Positions 1-12,700 of a stretch of DNA of 64,000 nt are shown one piece after another (position 1 is the first letter of the stretch; every line of letters starts with the position of its first letter). Under the pieces are notes generated by a model. The model did no database searches, was not told the DNA's origin, and saw only the letters and a list, made by a program, of their open reading frames with translations. The position numbers and the translations under genes were made by a program. The stretch spans positions 1 through 64,000 of the forward strand of contig JAALGZ010000018.1 of the NCBI GenBank assembly GCA_015227615.1. The letters are read 5' to 3'. The stretch is from Labyrinthula sp. Ha. Its lineage: Eukaryota; Sar; Bigyra; Labyrinthulida; Labyrinthulaceae.

Positions 1-1998
1 GTTGACAATGCCTGTAGTAATTGCCTAAGCTAAGCTCCAAAGTAACATGAAAACAGACTACAGGTCCTACAAAGACGCCTTGGTATCTAACACTGAATGG
101 GAAAAATCTTACTTAGATGAAATAACTAAACTAGATGAGCAAGGAGAGCTAAAAATTATACCTAGAAGAAGGGAAATGAAATTTATTCCCTTCAGAGAGG
201 TTCTTACTGAAAAGATAGACAATGTTTCTGGTGCTGTGAAACGTAAGGTTAGATTAGCAGCAAGAGGGGATCTTCAATTCGATCGCCCAGAAAATTGCTA
301 CAGCCCAGCGGCTGGTGCTTTAGAACTTCGTCTTTTTGTTTGTTTGGCAAAAGGTTTCAGTTGGTATGTGAAGCAAGGTGATTGTCCTAGTGCATACTTG
401 AACGGCAGAATGGACTAACCAGTTTATTTATTGCTTCCAAATGGTCATCCAAAAAACTAAGTCTAATGATCTTGTTTATGAATGTTGGGCTAGTTTGTAT
501 GGCTTGGCTGTTGCTGGCCATGTTTGGTACTGGAAATTTGTTGAAGTTGTTAAAGAGTTTGATTTGAAACCATCAGCCAGATGTCCTTCATTATTCTCAT
601 GTGAGAAGGATGGTGCAAAATTATGGTTAGTACTTTACGTTGATGATTTCTTGATTGGATCGAAGAATTTACGTTTGATGACCCTTTGTGAGGATTTATT
701 GTTAGAAAAATTTAAAGTGAAATGTACTAGTGAGGTTAGAAAATTTTTTGGACTTCAACTAGATCGTGGAAGTTTAAGCGTTGCGATACATCAGAATGAA
801 AAAATTCATGACATGGGTACGAGGTACAGGATCACAAAATTTCCAAGCAAGCCAATGATTGAAAATCTTAGGTGGGATGAAAATTCTGTAGCTTTAGATA
901 ACATCAAACCGCTTCAGAAGTTGTTTGGTGAGCTAAATTATCTTAGTACAATGTCAAGACCTGACATTAGTTACTCTGTTAACAGAATTGCTAGAAGACT
1001 TTATGATGGCACTAAAGAGGTGTACAGAAGAGCAAAGTCAATTCTTGTCAACCATTGTGATACAAGTAACTTCGTTTTAATCATGAAACGTTTCTCAGGT
1101 GTTTCGAAGTTGGAACTTTATTGTTATGATGGTTTTGCTGATGATAAACTTGAGAAAATCAGTAATAGAGGCTTTTTAATCTTTCTGAATGGCGGGTTAG
1201 TTCATTAAAAATCTAAAAAAATCAAGATGGTTTGTACTTCAACGGCACAAAGTGAGTATCTGTTGTTGTACATTGGTGCAAAGGAAGTCTTGTTTGTTGC
1301 AAGATTGCTTGATAATTTCTTTGGAATGAAGGTTTGGCTGATTAAAGTTTACGTTGACAATCAAGCTGTTCTTAATGTTGTTGAACGTGCAACTCCAAGT
1401 GATATGAATAAGCACATGGCAACGAAGTATTACACGCTTCAAGAATGGGTTAATGAAGGATTATTCGAGCTTGATTATGTGGCTTCGAATCAAGTTTATC
1501 AGGTATTATGACGAAGGTAAGTGGGGACTTATTCCTATGAAGAATCAACTTCTCCATCCACGGCGGAACGTTAGAAATTAACACATGAGTTAATTTTATA
1601 ATTCACCTTATTTTTTGTGCATATTTTGGGTATCTTCTAAGGTGATCCAGTTGGGTACTTCAGTTAGTTCTTGTGGAAAACTCCGGCTAGATGTCGTTAT
1701 TGTTTCTTAGTTTGTGTTTCCTCCTACCCGATCGCTATTTCGCCATATAGTTTGGGCAGAACTTCTTTCTTGCCATAATGTGAAATCCCTGTTTCTATAG
1801 AAATTTCGAGCTGGTACAGGTACTAGAATAACTTCTACAGGTATCTGTGATTGCAATTGGGATTCTTGAAACTGGTTATTCTGTTTGATAGGTTCCTAGC
1901 TGTGAATAAATCTGGCAGAGGCATCATTTTACCAGTGAACAACTCGATTTGAGTTTCGTGTTTTAACTATTAATTGTGAGAGGGAACTTTCCGAAAAA
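1..1998 (+). mobile_element. Ty1/copia-type LTR retroelement fossil, 3' part (in block A1)
   Basis: Remnant of a copia-type (Pseudoviridae-like) element. It shows the reverse-transcriptase region at about 45-1208, with the family's YVDD active-site motif near 640, then an RNase H region at about 1227-1511 with the copia-like DNQ motif. The 3' terminal repeat-like sequence runs from about 1570 to 1998. The domain order (integrase before RT, seen in the A2 copy) identifies the copia rather than the gypsy family. It is a broken copy carried along by the block duplication, so it is not an independent insertion. Confidence 0.88.
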
Positions 1999-3637
1999 CA
2001 TCCATAAAGGTAAAAAGAAAGCCAAATGATCAATAGAAAGAGAGTATATTTCAAAAAATTAGTTGTGAACCACCGGGTTATGTAAAGAATATAAAATTAT
2101 AACATTTTATTAATTCTAGAATAAGAAAAGATTAAGAAGTAACAGAAAGAGTTCTTACAAAAATTGTTCTTTTCGTGTTTAATACTTCAATTATTTTCAG
2201 ATTACACGTTGAAGATTGTCAACCAAGTTCTATCCAAGTTGCACTATAAGGCGTTATACATATCTTGTTTCGGTCATTTCTTGTTGGCTAGGATGTTGAC
2301 AAGATATCATGTGGTTAAAGGGGTTTTCAGTGAACTCGATCGTAAATAGCTACACCACCTAATTAATATCTATGTTATATACACTCTACGTTCTATTTGT
2401 ATAAAATTACAAGAGGCATGATTTTCTTGTCGCATTCATCCATCTAGCCACCCCACTCATGCAACAGTTACTCTTAGTGAAGTACTCGTAGTGGCAGTTT
2501 TTACCAGCGGGTATAGAGCTAGCGAAGTTAAAGTGACGAATGATACATATGCCTGGAGAATTTGAATGAAAAAAAAAGGTTTGGCTCCTGTATAATACTT
2601 TGGAAGCAAAGTGAAGAACTCTACCTCAACAAAGGTTAAGTCATAGTTCTTGGTAATAAAATGTATGAAAGCCTTATAGAATCAAACCCAAGATGAATTT
2701 TTTTGATTCAATAATATCAAATTTAGCTCTAACTCACTTATACTAGTCTTGCGAGGATGCTCTGATTCTTTTTTATGTTTCTTTGTGACTCTTATTTTTT
2801 CCAGTACTACTTTCTATTATTTTGATTTACTTCTTTCTTGGTATTATCCATTGACTAGATCTTAAGTTTCCTCCCAACTTTCTTATACAAAGGGATATTC
2901 TCCTGGAAGACTACTTACTACACTAAATTTAAACTAACAATGCACCTACTATAAGCATCAAACTGCACATAATTGCGAAAGTGGTTCCACAAGTTAAATT
3001 AGTATCATTTATTTTTGTCTAGTTACATATTTTCTGTTCAATTATCTGTCAGTGTCAAATTGATCGCAAATGTACTGATTTACATAAACACTCCTTATAA
3101 TTATAACTACCATCCACTTTTCTAATCATTTAGAAATTTCATAGCCAAACGAAATGATTGATAAGAAAACATTTCTACATGTGATGTCTTTGGTTCCAAA
3201 ATTTACTTAGTTCAACCAGCTTTTCCTTTGTACTAGAGTGTACAATAGATTCATATGACAGAGATAACATGAATTAATGCTAGTATTGTTAGTCACACTA
3301 GTTTTAATAGCTATAACCTCATTGGCGTGACTCAGTAATTACTTCTCAAGTCTTTTGTCGTTCCTTTTGACCACACTTACTTTCGGGCTTTACCATTCTA
3401 CATATGAATTTTCTTTTCCTATTATTAATACTGGCATTGTGTACAAAATCTTAGAGATCCAGTTCCTTAGAATGAGTTTTAAAAGCTTTCGTATATTTTA
3501 TTAAGAAACTGCTTGTTCATAGACAACATTAGAAAACATATCTTAAGGGCAGGGTCGTTAAATTGTTTTCTCTTAGAACAATGAAATTAAATAATATATA
3601 TCTTATTACTTCAATATTAAAACTCTATTCAAATTTA
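1998..3637. other. Non-coding stretch in block A1
   Basis: AT-rich DNA between the copia fossil and the surface-protein gene. I see no coding frame with protein-like composition; the short frames here have no recognisable motifs. The sequence matches 14391-16029 closely, except for a dense cluster of differences around 2800-3045. Confidence 0.6.
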
Positions 3638-5560
3638 TTAAATTTGACCAGCAACAAGCTCACTAGCAAGTTGGGTTTCTTTAGACTCTTTTTTCATTAT
3701 TACTCCTGCCTCATTCTTAGGAGTGTGGGTCCACAGATTTTTTATTCCTAAGACAAGAATAATAACCAAGAGAACAACAATCGTTAATTGCAACACATTG
3801 TTCACAGAAATTTCAAACTCTTCATCCTCCGAGGTTATAATGGGATCTTTACTGGGAATACCTGTAGGTGCCAGTGTTGGAGGGGTACACAATCCACATG
3901 TAACAGGACAAGCTTCCTGTACAAGATCATAGCTACAATCATTTTGAAGATCTACACACTCTGCATCTTCCATGGTAGCCGTAGATTTTAGTCCAGTAGG
4001 TACAGCATCTTCACAAACGATTGGCGCTGCAGTTGGAAGTAAAGTAGGCGGTGGAGTAATCGTAGGTGGAGTTGGAGCTGTAGGAACAATTACAGGCGAC
4101 TCAGTTTCCACGAATTCACTGTATAATATTTTATCTCTTGGTTTGACCATAAATAAACCTCTTTCGATAGAGGAAATAGCTATATTTCCACTTGGATGCA
4201 TATAGTTACTCCAAGTACCTTCAAAAGCATTTGGTTCTACATCTGGATTAACATCAAAGAAACCTGCTTCTGATATTTCTGGTATTCCTTGTATGTCCAA
4301 AATTCTTAATCCAGCAACATAGTTAGATAAATACATGAACCTATTGCTGATTGGTGGATATAAAGATTTTCCTTCCTCATAGGGTGGTGATCCACCCCAT
4401 CCTTTTTCATGGATTGCACCCCAATTATACAAATTATGATCTATGGAAATATCTCTGTGTACAAATTCTCCTTTAAAAATAGGATTTCTCAAATCAGTTA
4501 CGTCTACAAGGTATGTAGTTGTTGTTGGTACAACTTGAAGTATCTCATCAAGTTCATCATTCAAGAAAACCCATCTCATATCACCAGTAAACCAACCTTG
4601 GTGAACATACTTTGCATTTGGATAAGCTTTTTTGGATATTGTTTCAATGTTTTGTTTATCAGTAACATCAATAATTACAAAATGATCTTCATTAAATCCC
4701 AGAAAAATTTCTCTTCCTGTAAATCTCTCATCAGGTCCATCATAAACTACAATTTGAGCATCATGAGTATATCCTTGTTCTGCAAAGCAAGCTTCAAAAT
4801 CTGGATTGAGTTTATCCGGTTCCAAGTTAAGAATATATGGACCTCCTTTACATTTAGTACTTCCCAAAGTATATGCATAACCTGTTTCTGTATTCATAGC
4901 AATATTATGAGCCGCTCCATGTCCTGAATTAATAGTATCTGGCTCTATCTCTAAAGGATAATCTTCTTTTGGAATATCTCTCAAACGAGTAAGATCAAAT
5001 ACTTCAACTCCATGTCTCTCGTCAAACTCTGTCTCTTCAGTTCTGTCTCTTACAAGATACGCAACATCCTTGTAAACCTTTACATCAGCCCAATTATCTT
5101 GAGATGCAGCATTTGGTCCATATGCGACTGTTATTGGATTAGAAGGATCAGTTGTATCAATAAACCAAATGCCATTGTTTACTGTAAATAAGGTGTATTC
5201 CTGACCAGTTACTGTATCTTCCCATCCCCAAATATCAGAGGATGAAGTGGTTCCGTTCTGCTGATCAATAAACAGATCTGTCAGAGGGATAAAAGACATA
5301 AAATCAACATCTCTGCAAGCAAATTCTTCCCCATTAATAACCAAAACTCCATCAATATCTCCGGTATTGTTACAAGTTTGTGGGGTGAAGGATGAGGCGA
5401 GATTTGGTCTTGGAAGTTCTCCGGCTGCTACTTTTTCTTTCCAAAAATTGAGCTTTTTGTCCATCAGCATTAGACCATTTTTACTCATAAGGCTGTTTCT
5501 TCCCTCAATCGATAGCCAAGAAGTTGCTAATAGGATACTTAAGTTAAAAACTGTTTTCAT
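3638..5560 (-). CDS. Secreted/surface choice-of-anchor-B beta-propeller protein with ShKT-like module and C-terminal TM helix (copy 1)
   Basis: Intronless, 640 residues. The start was placed at 5560 because the reading from there opens with a clear signal peptide (MKTVFNLSILLATS); the frame stays open 48 codons further upstream, but that part looks non-coding. Residues about 80-480 match the choice-of-anchor B family (LVIVD-type propeller repeats), with the typical HGAAHN (215-219 region), GYTHDAQ (263-269), VDVTDLRNP (352-360) and HRDISIDHN (368-376) stretches. A Pro/Thr linker (493-513) follows, then a six-cysteine ShKT-like domain (516-558), a TM helix (about 589-606) and a 34-residue basic/polar tail. 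It is predicted to be a type I membrane protein with an extracellular propeller. The ligand is unknown; related proteins are annotated only by architecture. A near-identical paralogue lies at 16030-17967. Confidence 0.88.
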   Translation of the reverse strand: MKTVFNLSILLATSWLSIEGRNSLMSKNGLMLMDKKLNFWKEKVAAGELPRPNLASSFTPQTCNNTGDIDGVLVINGEEFACRDVDFMSFIPLTDLFIDQQNGTTSSSDIWGWEDTVTGQEYTLFTVNNGIWFIDTTDPSNPITVAYGPNAASQDNWADVKVYKDVAYLVRDRTEETEFDERHGVEVFDLTRLRDIPKEDYPLEIEPDTINSGHGAAHNIAMNTETGYAYTLGSTKCKGGPYILNLEPDKLNPDFEACFAEQGYTHDAQIVVYDGPDERFTGREIFLGFNEDHFVIIDVTDKQNIETISKKAYPNAKYVHQGWFTGDMRWVFLNDELDEILQVVPTTTTYLVDVTDLRNPIFKGEFVHRDISIDHNLYNWGAIHEKGWGGSPPYEEGKSLYPPISNRFMYLSNYVAGLRILDIQGIPEISEAGFFDVNPDVEPNAFEGTWSNYMHPSGNIAISSIERGLFMVKPRDKILYSEFVETESPVIVPTAPTPPTITPPPTLLPTAAPIVCEDAVPTGLKSTATMEDAECVDLQNDCSYDLVQEACPVTCGLCTPPTLAPTGIPSKDPIITSEDEEFEISVNNVLQLTIVVLLVIILVLGIKNLWTHTPKNEAGVIMKKESKETQLASELVAGQI

Positions 5561-8500
5561 TTGATTTTGCTTTATTATATAGTGGAATATTGTTTTGTTT
5601 TTCTGATATCCAAGATAAAACAAAGAGTAAAGGTCATTTTTGAACTGAGGTACGGGAATTGAAAGATTTTCGTAATAATTCAAAGGATATAAATGGAAGA
5701 CCAAATCATCAGTGTCAAATTCATTTATTCTTCTTGTACTGTTAAAAATACCAGTAATCTACTGTAAGATTTCTGGAATATAAATTTTGGGTTCTCAAAA
5801 CACAAATATATTGTAATAGCACTATTATGGTTATTACTGGAATATCTTCGAATTAGTGTAAAGAAATCCTTATAATAAAATAACTTGGGCAATATAATAT
5901 TGAGCCCATTTCATGATTATTGTCCTTGTATTTATTTGACTGACGAGGACTAGGCCCTGATATTTTATCTTCAGCAAAAAGCTTGACGAATGGAAATATA
6001 TTCTTTATTATACTAGTGTTAATATAACAAGTACTCTAATAAAACATAAGAACCTTTTAATATAACCATATATTGTAATAAAAAACTTAATACTGTATTG
6101 TATTCTAAATCAAGTAATACTTGGAGTATTTTTTGAATATTCAATTGGCTCTGAGGAGAACTTGGAAGTAAAAGTACGTATGATTCAGTGTATATAGTTC
6201 TAGGAAAGGGGAAAATTTAGCAACACAACCTTCCCCATCTCAATAACCTTTCACGCTAATTCACATAGCTCTCAAACACATGAAAACAGTTGTTTCCTGC
6301 AAATAGTCTAAACTCATTTCTGATGGGGCACATGTTCTCAGGTATTTCTGTGGTTTGTTCTGTACGGATTATTACTAGAGCGATAAAAACAGTATAATAT
6401 CAATCACAGAGTTCTTAGACCCTAAAAAGATACTCCTCATAAAATATATTGATATATTTTTGGCATGTGGTAGCTAATAACATAACTCTGAGCCGTTAAC
6501 ATATATTCAAGACATTGATATGGTAATTTAGAGCATAGATAGAAGGACACTAAGACTCTTGTAGGGCCAACTATAGAAGTGGTATAGTATTAGGGTGACT
6601 GAATTATTTTTTCTTCAATTTTCTATAACTCTATGTATTAATCCTACTCACAAAAAAATATGAAACAGTAAACTATATTAATCATTCAATTTTTTTTCTA
6701 GGGTTTTTTACTGCTTGAAAACCAAGTACCATACCTTGTAAATCTAGGCCTTGTTTCTAGTAGCAGTTTAAATATAGTTCCAAAGTAGCTATATACAATG
6801 GAGTTGATAACAATGTTCGAATCAGTACAATAACAGCTAAAAAAGATCTATACAAATCTTGTTTCAACTGTTTGTGTTGGGCTTTATTGGGATTTCCAAT
6901 CATAATACTTGGGAACAGTTAAAATGTCAAGGATTGAAACCAGGAAGTTGTCCTCAATCTGTAGCTTTCGGACTACGAGTACCCTCTGTAAGATTTAACT
7001 ATGTTGTTTTTATCCTTAATACTAAAGTGGAACTTGGTTTGTACGGCACTGTTGTTCCTTATCTCTTTATAGATGGTTTTTTTCCTTAATTAAAACAAAA
7101 TGGTTAAGAACTGTGAAACTTCTAGCCTTGACACTTCAAGAATGTTATTCTAGCAATTGCTGGGTTTGACCTATTCGCGAAAAAATTTTGTTCGCATAAT
7201 TTGTAGGATTTAAAATTTAAATTTTCCTCGATTTTAGATGCATCTAATTAATTCATGATTTTGATTTTATTGTGATTTCCATATAATAATGTTGATTGGA
7301 TTGATATGGTACTATGTTTCTGAGACCACGATGAATAGGAAGTGTTTGGTTTCGTTTAGTAGCTTATTGTGTCTTCAGATTTAGAAAACGCCCCTTTCAT
7401 TATATAACCCATATTTATTCTTGTGTACTGCAAGTCGTACATAAGAATACAGCTATTAGTTTTCCATAGCTTCTTTAAGTTTATTATGAATAGTCTATGG
7501 AAGAATTTTTGCAACAGGTACTTTCAATCCAAAGCCGAGTTCCATCTGCACCAGTTCTTGCTCTACATAGGGGAAAAATATATTTTCTATCTTTCTACCG
7601 TATTCTACACTGTATAGCATCGATCCATGTGTTTTGTACATTATCAATGACTTACAGTATATTGTTAGAATCTTGAATTTCTCTGGGATTCTGATCATCC
7701 CATTTTATTCTACCTCATCTATTTATCTTATTTCTTGTCCAAATTTTCTGATTGAAAATTTCTTTACATATCTGAACACTCAAGCTATTACAATAAAATT
7801 AATAGATTAATATTCAAACAATGTTCTTAGGTTGATGTTCTTACTTCATAATGAGTACGTAGAATACTCAATTTTTCATAATGCATTAAATAAGATAAGA
7901 CCCATTTATTTCCTAAACCATCCCCATTTAATACTATATTATTCTTACGGAGTTCCTATTGTTTCAGGTCGTACACTTGTAATTCGTTCAAGCTTCCATT
8001 ATTTTGGATATTAATCCAAAATCAAATATTAGTTTTCTTTGAGTTTACAAACTCTTCTTTCATATCTTCTCACTGTATATATATATATTCATTACGTTAG
8101 ATGTTTTCTTACTCTGATTTCTATTGAGAGTCAAACTGTTGGTTTTTGATACTTCCGTAAATATAGTTTAAGAAACCTCGATGTCTTTAATTGTTCTTGC
8201 AATAAGGCCAATATATATATATGATCAAATGAACTGGTTATTCCTAAGAACTTGTCACACGTTGCATTTTTCCAGAACAGTTGGACCAGCAGACTTGTAA
8301 GCCTACAGGAATAATGCTTAGAGACAATTATAGATTACAGGATTAAGCTTTTAGAAAGATGTACTAATTTTAGGGTAAGATGGATACTGCATCAATAAAA
8401 AAAATCACTTTGTTCAACTACATAGTTAAACAAATTGAGCAGGGATTTATCGCACCTAGAGGTAGCAGTTATGCTCAGTATCATATCGTGGCAAAGCAAA

Positions 8501-9639
8501 TTTTTCTCCAATGAATCAACAAAACCAAACTCAAAGCAGAACTAATACTCTTTTGTGGATGTTGCTTAACGCAAGCCTATTGTATCAAACCAGATATAAT
8601 ACCTTGGTTTCAGTTTAAGCGAAAGTGATTTTTTATTCTGTGACTTTTGGTTACGTTAGAATTTGCATTCATTTTCTTACTAATTTTCACATATCCTGTG
8701 TATGTACTTGCTATATTGATGCTTTAAGTAATTATATTTGCGTACTTTTTCCAGAGTCCCTGAAATTTTGGAATCTTAGCATCAATATCGTTAAATTTTC
8801 TGGCTCACAACTACTGAGACCCACATTTCAAACTTTCTAAATATTGCTCAGCTACAGAGGCAAAAAACTAACCATCTAATTTTATCAATATTGGAACATA
8901 TGTCCGTTGTCAGCTGTACTGTTATACTTAGTATCTACAATTATTTACAGCAAAAAAACATTTTTCCTGGAAGATCCGTATAACATCTGCCAAATTAAAA
9001 TTGGAATCACATTTACCTGAGCCAGATCTATCTGTTCTATAATATTCTTTGACAAAAATTGAATTAAACATGCTTTTGTCGATTTGGCATCTTATCATTT
9101 TATTTAATATGGCATGAATAACGAATCAAGCATCATTATTGGAATCTAAAGCTAGAAACAAAAACTGAAAACTTTCTATTACGTATCAGGAGTATTAAGA
9201 ATTCTTATCAAACTCTGTTCCAAGATGCTGTTTTTAACAAATCCTAAAAACTTAGCAAATTGGATTAGTAGGAGCTAGTACTTATTCCGCAAACTATTGT
9301 AATAGCTTTATTTCTTAGAGCGTCTACCTAAATACCTCAAAATATACATGTAGTTTACTTAAGGTCCAAAGAAAACTAAAAACTAAGTAGAGGAACCATT
9401 TTTTCTCTGAGAAGCGTATTGAATAAAAAGTAACATAATAATGATCACATATACATTTCATTGGTTCGTAATAGTTAGTAAGAGAAAGAATACCCTGTCG
9501 ATTTAGATCCAGGTAAATAAAGTGTAATAAATCCCAATATCTGCTCATTCAGTGTGTTGCAGTAATCTAACAAAGCAAAATGTTAGTACTACCATACTAG
9601 GCTTTTTCTTGTTTCTGACTGGATTAACACTCATGATAA
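5561..9639. other. Intergenic, no gene recognised
   Basis: About 4 kb of AT-rich DNA. The part up to 6181 belongs to block A1 and is the 5' flank of the surface-protein gene; from 6182 it is single-copy within the window. Short frames (for example around 6859-7089) lack family motifs or good composition. There are short TA-rich microsatellites near 8080-8095 and 8210-8222. I found no RNA gene. Confidence 0.55.
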
Positions 9640-9775
9640 AGAAACTATGAAATTACTCAATTAGATAGGTTCCTACCTGTCATAACAACTGTTGGAGGCA
9701 TAATTTTAGCCCTGAACAGTTCGATTCGGTTAGCGTATTTTATATATGAATTATGAGAAGAAGCTTTCCGAAAAA
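9640..9775. repeat. LTR-like terminal repeat, 5' side of copia fossil
   Basis: This stretch resembles 14252-14385 and 1862-1998, sharing blocks such as ggttcct, gaacagttc and ctttccgaaaaa in the same order. Its position just upstream of the gag-like region fits a decayed 5' LTR. I could not define the exact termini or a target-site duplication. Confidence 0.5.
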
Positions 9776-12700
9776 AAAACAGATTAAGATCCTAAGTACA
9801 AGAAATCATATTCGAGAGTAAGCTCTGCCCAGCAGAATCAGAGAAACCACATCCATATCGAAAAACATACTTTAGGAGTGCAAGTATCTTGGGGATTTTC
9901 TCTACCCCTATAAAAGGTTTAGACAACCGAATCAAATTTTGACTATAAGCTTGATGGATCGTGCACTTAGACTTTGGAAACTTGTGTTAAATGGTGATAC
10001 ATTCGATTGAATAGCACAGTTTAAAGTACACTTTGAATATTTTGGATACTGTAGCGACCTTAGTAAGAGAAGTTCGTTTTATGTTCTTGATGGAACTGTG
10101 GAGAACCCTGTATAATTGATAAGAGCTAGATGCAGAAGAGACTTACTTTCAAGTCTAGTGCTGGACCTCGTGGTAGTGGTAAGAAATTTTATTAGTACGT
10201 ATGATGTTTTCCTGGCATTAAGAGAATGTTTGTTAGATCAGTTTCAAATTGAAAATATAAGCTAAGACAAGAAATTATTCATATGACCATTGAGAAGGAC
10301 TATTCCCGTTTCATGACGAGTTATCAAGCGTTGGTTGCAGAATTGAATTCTTTAGACAATGTGATGAACTGGAAGAATATTTACCTTAATTTCTTAGAAA
10401 GTTTGTCAAGTACCTTATCGGTGATAACCTATTCTCTTAAGAGCAATGCAGAGTTTTTACAAGAAGCCAGATTATTTTGCAGGACTACTTTGATGTAGTG
10501 TTGGATTATCTCATATGTTATGATCTTTATCAGCCTAGTGGAGAAAATAATCTGTTCAAAAGAAAACTGGGATGAATAACTGCGAAACTATCACTAACAA
10601 CAAGAAAATAAAAGGTCTTAGGTCAAATATTTTGGTCTCAGGAAAAAAGGTGTTACTGTTACAAATATCTTGAAAACATCGAAAAGAAAGAAGAAGGATC
10701 TATAGAAACATACAAGCAGACATACGGAGAAAAGGCTTGGATATGTGCAGCAAAGCAGAATAGAATCACATAAGCTTCACTCTGGACTCCTGGTCTATAC
10801 AACACGTATGCAGTGAGCTTTACCTCTTCTCTAATAAGATTAAGATTACCGAGAAGTAAATATCTACTACAAGCGGTGAGATAGGTACAAATTACGCTGG
10901 TGATGTTAAACTTAGATTATAAAATGGAAAACAAATATCTCTTTCAGGAGTACATCATTGGCCTGTATCACCTACGCTACTTTATGTTGCTGCTCTGACA
11001 GAAAAGACGTGAACGTAGTATTTTAAAAGATGTTGCAAGGATCGTTTCAAATGGTGAAGTTTTCTATGTAGAAAGAAGATGAAGAGATGAACTTTTTATG
11101 GTACATTTTTTCCGAAAGAAAAAAATAATTTTTCCTATTGAAGTTTAGCATAACCGCTTTAATCCTTGTAGTAAAGAACATCTTGTGCGAACTTTTTCAA
11201 TGTTCATGAAGAAGGGCGAACCATTCAATCACAAAAAAATCTGCGATGGATGTATGAAGAGGAATTTGAATCATGTACACTCCCCCAATAAAATGATAAG
11301 ATTCGTTCAGAAATTATATTCCTGGAACTCTAACTTTTAGACGCAGTGTGTCCTTATGACATGTAAATTAACCATAGGATTGGGGTGTTGGTAGTTAATT
11401 ATGCTAGATCGCAACTTCAATAGAGCTTTCAGTTTGTATGGAAAACTGAGGTACCAGACTTGATGATTTCACATGTTAGTTATCTCTAAAAAGTTTTTCC
11501 AGGTCAGGTTCAAAATCTGAGGACAGATAATGTAACAGAGTTTTGCAATAAAAATCTTGATGGATTCTTAAAGAAGAAAGGCATGAAACATCAAGTTACG
11601 ATTCCCTATGAACATGAGCAAAATGGTCGTGCAGAAAACTCTAATCGAATTTTGCTGGAAAACATGAGAAGTCTTGTTAAACAAGCTGGTGTTAGTAGAG
11701 TTTTTTGGTCATTCGCAATGAAATGTGCGACTCATGCGTACAACTTTACGAAGTTGTCGAAGGAAGATACTTCTCCGTGGGAACTTTTGTTCGGTGTTCA
11801 ACCGCCCGTTGAAAAACTAAGAATTTTTGGAGTCGTTGGATTCGCTAATATCTATCGAGAAAACAGACGTAAGTTAGATGACACTGCAACAAGGGTAATG
11901 TTCCTTGGTTATGGGGAGAATTTTGATGGCTACGTCATTAGAGAGGCTAACAGCGGTAGAATTTTTGTTACTAGAAGTTTTTTCTGCGATGAAGAAAAAA
12001 TTTTTAATTCCAAAAGTACGTTGCTTGGTGCAACGGGGGAGAATAAAGAAACTGTCAATGATTTTTTTTGCTCCAAAAACTACTTTTGATGGAAATGAAA
12101 CCTTTGATGATGAATTAAGTGAGGTTAGCGCAGACCCGTATTCACAAAGACCATAGGCTCCCGCTGTTACTAGTTCTGAACAAGATACGACGGTACTTCA
12201 TGACACATCAGCTGAAAGTGAATATGATGATGTTGTGTCAGAGTCTCTTTCAGAGGATGATGAAGTAGTTGAAATTAATGAAGAACCAGTCTCCAGTAGA
12301 CTTCGTTCAAGTGTTAAAGTTCCAGAACGATTCAAAGACACTTTGAGTTCGTTTAGACCAGGAACTCAGTCAGAAACTTCTCAGGAATTGTTGACAATGC
12401 CTGTAGTAATTGCCTAAGCTAAGCTCCAAAGTAACATGAAAACAGACTACAGGTCCTACAAAGACGCCTTGGTATCTAACACTGAATGGGAAAAATCTTA
12501 CTTAGATGAAATAACTAAACTAGATGAGCAAGGAGAGCTAAAAATTATACCTAGAAGAAGGGAAATGAAATTTATTCCCTTCAGAGAGGTTCTTACTGAA
12601 AAGATAGACAATGTTTCTGGTGCTGTGAAACGTAAGGTTAGATTAGCAGCAAGAGGGGATCTTCAATTCGATCGCCCAGAAAATTGCTACAGCCCAGCGG

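Larger units (their letters stand above)
1..6181. repeat. Duplicated block A, copy 1 (A1)
   Basis: Direct repeat of 12390-18588. The offset is 12389 at the left end and 12407 at the right end because of a few small indels, one of which is a 15-nt coding repeat in the surface-protein gene. The right edge is sharp: the copies share sequence up to 6181 and are unrelated from 6182. The left edge lies outside the window, so the true block may be longer. It contains the 3' part of a copia-type fossil, about 1.6 kb of apparently non-coding DNA, and one protein gene. Identity is very high over most of its length, with a few dense patches of difference (see findings). Confidence 0.97.

Noticed and set aside
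3723-4927. Plus-strand open frames inside the surface-protein gene and its copy
   Set aside because: They are antisense shadows of the minus-strand gene. Their conservation in block A2 follows from the duplication itself.
5561-5704. 48-codon N-terminal extension of the surface protein
   Set aside because: It would bury the signal peptide. The methionine at 5560 gives a standard secreted N-terminus.
8080-8222. CRISPR-like or satellite repeats
   Set aside because: Only short TA microsatellites are present, with no regularly spaced repeat units here or elsewhere in the window.
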